The notes beneath the pieces were generated by a model. The model was given only the letters and a program-made list of their open reading frames with translations. It had not been told where the DNA came from and made no database searches. Positions 60,895 to 64,000 of a DNA stretch of 64,000 nt are shown piece by piece. Position 1 is the stretch's first letter, and the number at the start of each line of letters is the position of its first letter. A program made the translations under genes and the position numbers. Source of the DNA: Synechococcus sp. HK05 (GTDB taxonomy: Bacteria > Cyanobacteriota > Cyanobacteriia > PCC-6307 > Cyanobiaceae); assembly GCF_019104765.1 (NCBI RefSeq), contig NZ_JAHRXJ010000004.1:419640-483639 (forward strand), read 5' to 3'.

Positions 60895-61893
60895 CTACAC
60901 CGCATCGAGCACAAAGCGATAGCGCACATCGCCGCGGCGCAAGCGTTCAATCGCCTCATTGATGCGGTCCATTGGCAAACGCTCCACCTGAGGGCGAATG
61001 TCATGACGCACGCAGAAATCCACCATCTTCAACAAGCTCGCCGGTGAGGATGTAGGGCTGCCAGTGATCGAGCGCCGCGCCGTGATCAGATCATTCGCAT
61101 TGACCTGAATCGGATCGAGCACAACACCGAGCTGATGCAGGCGACCTCGCGGGGCCAGAGCCCCCATCACCGCACCCCAATCGAGAGCAGGATTCACCGT
61201 ATTGATCACGAGATCAAACCGACCAGCCAGATCAGGGAGGCGCTCGAGCAATTGCACATGATGAGCACCAAAGCGCTTGGCTTCCTCCGCCTTGCTGAGG
61301 TTGGTGGTGAGAGCGGTGACTTCACAGCCCCAGGCCCGCGCGAATTGCAGAGCCATATGACCCAGCCCGCCGATCCCAATCACGGCCACGTGCGCCGTTG
61401 GTGACACCGCCTCATCGATCAACGGCGCAAACACCGTGATCCCACCGCAGAACAGCGGACCAGCCGCAGCTGGATCCATCCCCTCCGGCAGAGGAATCGC
61501 CCAGTCCTGACGGGCGGTGACGTGGCTGGCAAAGCCACCCTGACGGCCCACGATCGTGGCCTCCAGCGACCCACAGAGGTTGCCGGTGCCGCCCAGGCAC
61601 TGGGGGCAATGGCAGCAGCTGCCGCTGATCCAGCCCAGACCGCGCAGCTGACCGATCACGCCGGGGTCAACACCCTCACCAACGCGAACGACCCGACCCA
61701 CCACCTCATGGCCGGGGACCAATGGGTAGTCGCTGATCCCCCAATGGTTGTCGAGCATCGAGAGGTCGCTGTGGCAGAGGCCGCAGTGCAGCACCTCCAT
61801 CACCAGCTCATTGGCGGACGGCTCGAGCATCGGGCGCTCAGCGCGCTCGAGCCGTCCGCCTGCTTCCTGAGCCTGCCAGACAGTGATTGACAC
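60895..61893 (-). CDS. Zinc-dependent alcohol dehydrogenase (MDR family)
   Basis: A 332-residue enzyme. HCGLCHSDLSMLDN has the catalytic zinc Cys, GHEVVGRVV the His-Glu, and SCCHCPQCLGGTGNLC the structural zinc cysteines. IGIGGLGHMALQFARAWG is the coenzyme-binding loop. It resembles the cinnamyl/aryl-alcohol dehydrogenase group and probably uses NADP. The GTG at 61893 overlaps the start of the divergent PilZ gene by 7 nt. Confidence 0.9.
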   Translation of the reverse strand: MSITVWQAQEAGGRLERAERPMLEPSANELVMEVLHCGLCHSDLSMLDNHWGISDYPLVPGHEVVGRVVRVGEGVDPGVIGQLRGLGWISGSCCHCPQCLGGTGNLCGSLEATIVGRQGGFASHVTARQDWAIPLPEGMDPAAAGPLFCGGITVFAPLIDEAVSPTAHVAVIGIGGLGHMALQFARAWGCEVTALTTNLSKAEEAKRFGAHHVQLLERLPDLAGRFDLVINTVNPALDWGAVMGALAPRGRLHQLGVVLDPIQVNANDLITARRSITGSPTSSPASLLKMVDFCVRHDIRPQVERLPMDRINEAIERLRRGDVRYRFVLDAV

Positions 61894-62360
61894 AACGCAA
61901 CGGCATCACATCTTCTTTCTACAAGCCTCAGGCCCCATGGCGCCACTGGGGCAGCGAAGATAACTCCAAGATCTCAGCTGAGCAGAAATCCTCTTGCTTT
62001 TCTTTGGCAAGCCGGCCTAGAGCACAAACAGAAGACTGCAGAGCGGAGGCCCACGTGGATATCCATGACGAGCGGAGATCTGAGGCCCGTTCAACGTTGC
62101 ATCGCACCTGGAATGTCAGCGTCGACAGCGCGGTGTTCGGCTCACGTTGTGCCCAGGTGCTCGATTACAGCCCATCGGGCATCAAGCTCTCACTGGCAAC
62201 CGTGAGTGGGCTGGAACCTGGGATGCAGCTGGCGATCCATCATCCCGGCACGCGTTGCTCCTATCTGGCAACCGTTGCTTGGTGCCGCCAGCAACAGCGA
62301 ACAACCACCATTGGTGCTGAACTCATCGAAATAGCTGCAGGCCTGCGTCAGGCTTGCTGA
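61887..62360 (+). CDS. PilZ-domain protein (c-di-GMP effector)
   Basis: About 157 residues. The C-terminal 100 residues form a PilZ domain: ERRSEARSTLHRTWNV has the R-x-x-x-R motif, and VLDYSPSGIKLSL the D-x-S-x-x-G motif that clamp c-di-GMP. The N-terminal 50 residues are polar and probably disordered, and the TTG start is uncertain. It could relay the c-di-GMP made or removed by the enzymes at 20.4-27.3 kb, for example to motility. Confidence 0.78.
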   Translation: MTQRNGITSSFYKPQAPWRHWGSEDNSKISAEQKSSCFSLASRPRAQTEDCRAEAHVDIHDERRSEARSTLHRTWNVSVDSAVFGSRCAQVLDYSPSGIKLSLATVSGLEPGMQLAIHHPGTRCSYLATVAWCRQQQRTTTIGAELIEIAAGLRQAC

Positions 62361-62412
62361 AGGCAACTCTTCACAACCAAGCTGCGAGATTGCGCGACTG
62401 TTGATCTCAACA

Positions 62413-62438
62413 AGAAAAAGCAGGGCCTCAAACCCTGC
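62413..62438 (-). terminator. Minus-strand terminator downstream of repeat copy 2
   Basis: Plus-strand GCAGGG (62420-62425) and CCCTGC (62433-62438), preceded by AAGAAAAA. On the minus strand this is a hairpin followed by TTTTTCTT. It would end a leftward transcript coming from repeat copy 2. No gene lies between them. Confidence 0.7.
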
Positions 62439-62644
62439 CTCATCTCCCGTGGAGCATGACGCCCTCATCACCACACTACCGAACGCCATCAGAAACACTG
62501 CCTCAAAGAGCCAAAACAGCGGAATGTCTCCAGGCCTGATGATGACGCGCTTCTACTACATGCCCTGAATTGGCTTTGAACGGCAGACACCACCCCCCCC
62601 CCGAGCAACGTCAGAGGGTCAAGGATTCATCAACATTCCAATGG

Positions 62645-63012
62645 CGTTCGTTAGGCGAAGCTGCTGGCGTTGGCACCTAGGGCCGAACGTTCCAGGTGTG
62701 AGCGCTTGGTTCTCCTGGGGCACCTGCAGCGGTGCAAACGGAGTGTCAATCAGTCAGGGGCACGAGATGAAAGCCAGCGGCTGGGTAAAAACTGTTGGAG
62801 CAGGGGCCTGAGGTCAGCGTGCTTCTTGCTGGTGGCGCGGTGGCGTGTCGTCCATCCGGGCCCTCCTTGGTTGATACATACAGACTCGCCCCGTCCATGG
62901 CACCAGGCAAGCGGGAGTGACACGCATTGCTTTTGACGCCGGGCAGGAGCAGGTTGGGTTGTGTGATCTCATGACTGCTCAGGATGTCTAGGGCCTCCAT
63001 TGGCATGCCGAT
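62645..63012 (-). repeat. Dispersed structured repeat, copy 2
   Basis: Shares CGTTCG-N33-CGAACG (62645-62689), AGGTGT...GCACCT, GTGCAAACGGAGTGTC and the CGGATGGACGACACGCCACC region with copy 1. It lacks the extra segment of copy 1. The conserved upstream frame keeps a 6-nt (two-codon) indel, which suggests protein-level constraint on part of it. A tract of ten C lies at 62593-62602, just outside. Confidence 0.7.
62814..62855 (-). CDS. Conserved 13-residue micro-ORF in repeat copy 2
   Basis: MDDTPPRHQQEAR and stop, homologous to the micro-ORF at 59213-59254. AAGGAGG (CCTCCTT at 62862-62868 on the plus strand) lies 6 nt before the ATG. Here the micro-ORF is in a different frame from the conserved upstream reading frame, so it must start on its own. 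Confidence 0.45.
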   Translation of the reverse strand: MDDTPPRHQQEAR

Positions 63013-63478
63013 GCTCCCCCTACGGCTCACCGCCGGTGATGACCTCCGCCTCTGCTTAGAGGAGGTCATTACTGCCGCTGCTTTACCAGGCGCATTTGTG
63101 GTGAGTGGTATCGGCTCGTTGACCGTGGCGATGTTGCGCTACGCCGGCACTGAACAGATCAAACAGATCGAGGCAGATCTAGAGCTGCTCAGCCTGGCCG
63201 GTTCGATCAGTGACGATAGCGCCCATCTGCACGCCGTTGTTGCAGATGCCCAGGGCCGGGTGATGGGCGGGCACCTTTGCCACGGTTCATTGGTGCGCAC
63301 CACCGCGGAACTCCTGCTCGCTGTGGTACCAGCAGAGCAACGCCTCCGCCGAAGCCATGACGCCGCCACCGGGTACGACGAACTGGTGATCGGCCGAACC
63401 GCCTCATCGGGGAACCCGGTGTTCAATCAAAAGCCCCCGAGCAACGCCGGGGAGACATGGGTCAATCACGTCGAATGA
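63005..63478 (+). CDS. PPC-domain (DUF296) DNA-binding-like protein
   Basis: About 157 residues. LRLTAGDDLRLCLEEVITAAALPGAFVVSGIGSLTVAMLRY and the GGHLCHGSLVRTTAEL segment match the PPC/DUF296 domain, which in plants is fused to AT-hooks and in bacteria stands alone as a trimer. There is no AT-hook. The first codons overlap the end of repeat copy 2. ATG 63005 (MPMLPLRLTAG) is preferred over an upstream start. Confidence 0.85.
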   Translation: MPMLPLRLTAGDDLRLCLEEVITAAALPGAFVVSGIGSLTVAMLRYAGTEQIKQIEADLELLSLAGSISDDSAHLHAVVADAQGRVMGGHLCHGSLVRTTAELLLAVVPAEQRLRRSHDAATGYDELVIGRTASSGNPVFNQKPPSNAGETWVNHVE

Positions 63479-63489
63479 AGAGCTTGGTC

Positions 63490-63575
63490 TCGATCGAAGC
63501 TGTTGCTGTTGGCGGCTAGGGCCAAAAGCTCCAGATTTGTGCGCTTAGCCGCCTGGGAGGCCTGGTTCACCAAAC
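63490..63575 (-). repeat. Degenerate third fragment of the repeat
   Basis: CGAAGCTGTTGCTGTTGGC then CTAGGGCC and GTGCGCTTAGCC resemble the first 85 bp of copies 1 and 2 (CGAAGCTGCTGGCGTTGGC, CTAGGGCC). The rest of the element is not recognisable. It may be a relic of the same family. Confidence 0.4.
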
Positions 63576-63610
63576 GGATCGTCGCAGCAGGGCACCAAGA
63601 CAGAGCCGAC

Positions 63611-63629
63611 GAGAACCGTTATCATTTTC
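63611..63629. promoter_or_regulatory. Fur-box-like site upstream of the porin
   Basis: GAGAACCGTTATCATTTTC on the plus strand is GAAAATGATAACGGTTCTC on the other. It matches 14 of 19 positions of the Fur consensus GATAATGATAATCATTATC. It lies 46 nt before the ATG of an iron-uptake-type porin gene, a sensible place for iron repression. Confidence 0.6.
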
Positions 63630-63675
63630 AGGCCTGGGCTCGATCTGGCTCGCCCCCTCGATTGATATGAGGACC

Positions 63676-64000
63676 ATGAACCTGTTCCAGAAGCTTCTTC
63701 TGGCGCCTGCTGCCTTAGGACTGATCGCTCCTCTGGCTGTTGGCGCCAACCGGCCTGCATCCGCCGCTGATCTCAACATCGCTGGCGTCAGCCAGTACGG
63801 CGCCAGTGCATCACGCAACAGCCTGGAGCAGGTGACTTCGATCACCCAGTTCTCCGACCTGCAGCCCACCGACTGGGCTTATCAGGCTCTGAGCAACCTG
63901 ATCGAGCGCTACGGCTGTGTGGCCGGCTACCCCAACGGCACCTACCGCGGCAGCCGTGCGATGACCCGCTTTGAAGCGGCCGCCCTGCTGAACGCTTGCC
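63676..64000 (+). CDS. SLH-domain iron uptake porin (3' end outside window)
   Basis: The first 108 codons of a SomA/iron-uptake porin. A signal peptide (MNLFQKLLLAPAALGLIAPLAVG) is followed by SVTSITQFSDLQPT-type text (EQVTSITQFSDLQPTDWAYQ) and the SLH motif ALSNLIERYGCVAGYPNGTYRG with AMTRFEAAALLNAC. The SLH domain anchors the porin to peptidoglycan-linked polysaccharide; the barrel is beyond the window edge. A Fur-box-like site precedes it. Confidence 0.92.
   Translation, partial: MNLFQKLLLAPAALGLIAPLAVGANRPASAADLNIAGVSQYGASASRNSLEQVTSITQFSDLQPTDWAYQALSNLIERYGCVAGYPNGTYRGSRAMTRFEAAALLNAC

Overview
This window is chromosomal DNA from a high-GC picocyanobacterium of the Synechococcus/Cyanobium type. 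The evidence is a phycobilisome rod linker with a CpcD domain, a high-light-inducible protein, CP12, an SLH-type iron-uptake porin, several protein families typical of cyanobacteria (DUF3318, DUF2811, DUF2808, DUF3386, CGLD27), a consensus NtcA promoter, and at least a dozen copies of the cyanobacterial HIP1 octamer GCGATCGC. No rRNA, CRISPR array, prophage or intact insertion sequence was seen. Genes are densely packed on both strands, with many 4-nt or longer start/stop overlaps.

Layout. 1-2.7 kb: arsenate detoxification (arsR, a GAPDH, arsJ) around ArsR-type palindromes. 2.7-3.5 kb: three overlapping ribbon-helix-helix genes with lower GC, followed by about 530 bp without a clear gene. 4-8.5 kb: a GH3 glucosidase, then a CrtO-like acyltransferase and CrtQ-like glycosyltransferase pair, then an alpha/beta hydrolase. 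8.7-15.7 kb: a choice-of-anchor I protein, secreted proteins, CP12, a LuxR-type regulator and an FAD-dehydrogenase/SelD fusion. 15.7-20.4 kb: a TolC protein divergent from an Aae-like efflux operon (HlyD, small membrane protein, FUSC) that ends in a potassium-channel gene. 20.4-27.3 kb: a c-di-GMP island. Two paralogous substrate-binding lipoproteins are translationally coupled to a membrane diguanylate cyclase, and divergent from a PAS-GGDEF-EAL and a GAF-GGDEF-EAL protein. A PilZ protein lies far downstream at 61.9 kb.

27.4-43.9 kb: pyrC, an NtcA-type promoter ahead of a small gene and a phycobilisome linker, an OprB-type porin, a PGM1-like ATP-grasp ligase, UspA, regulators, a GST, an AroE-like dehydrogenase, glutathione reductase, an SDR, a Coq4-like protein and an AGCS symporter. 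44-58.9 kb: carB, a DUF3318-rsfS-CGLD27-asparaginase run, a transaldolase-type gene, initiator tRNA-Met, a GMC oxidoreductase, a CbiX chelatase with a metal-rich tail, a SulP transporter, a bicupin and small membrane or lipoprotein genes. 59-64 kb: an accessory stretch with two copies of a roughly 350-400 bp structured repeat carrying conserved micro-ORFs on the minus strand, plus hli with two tiny membrane-peptide ORFs, an alcohol dehydrogenase, PilZ and PPC-domain genes. The window ends in a porin gene preceded by a Fur-box-like site.

The best candidates for something not yet described are the SBP-SBP-diguanylate cyclase operon, the repeat with its two ribosome-bound micro-ORFs, and the triple ribbon-helix-helix operon. 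All protein names come from reading motifs by eye. No database search was run.
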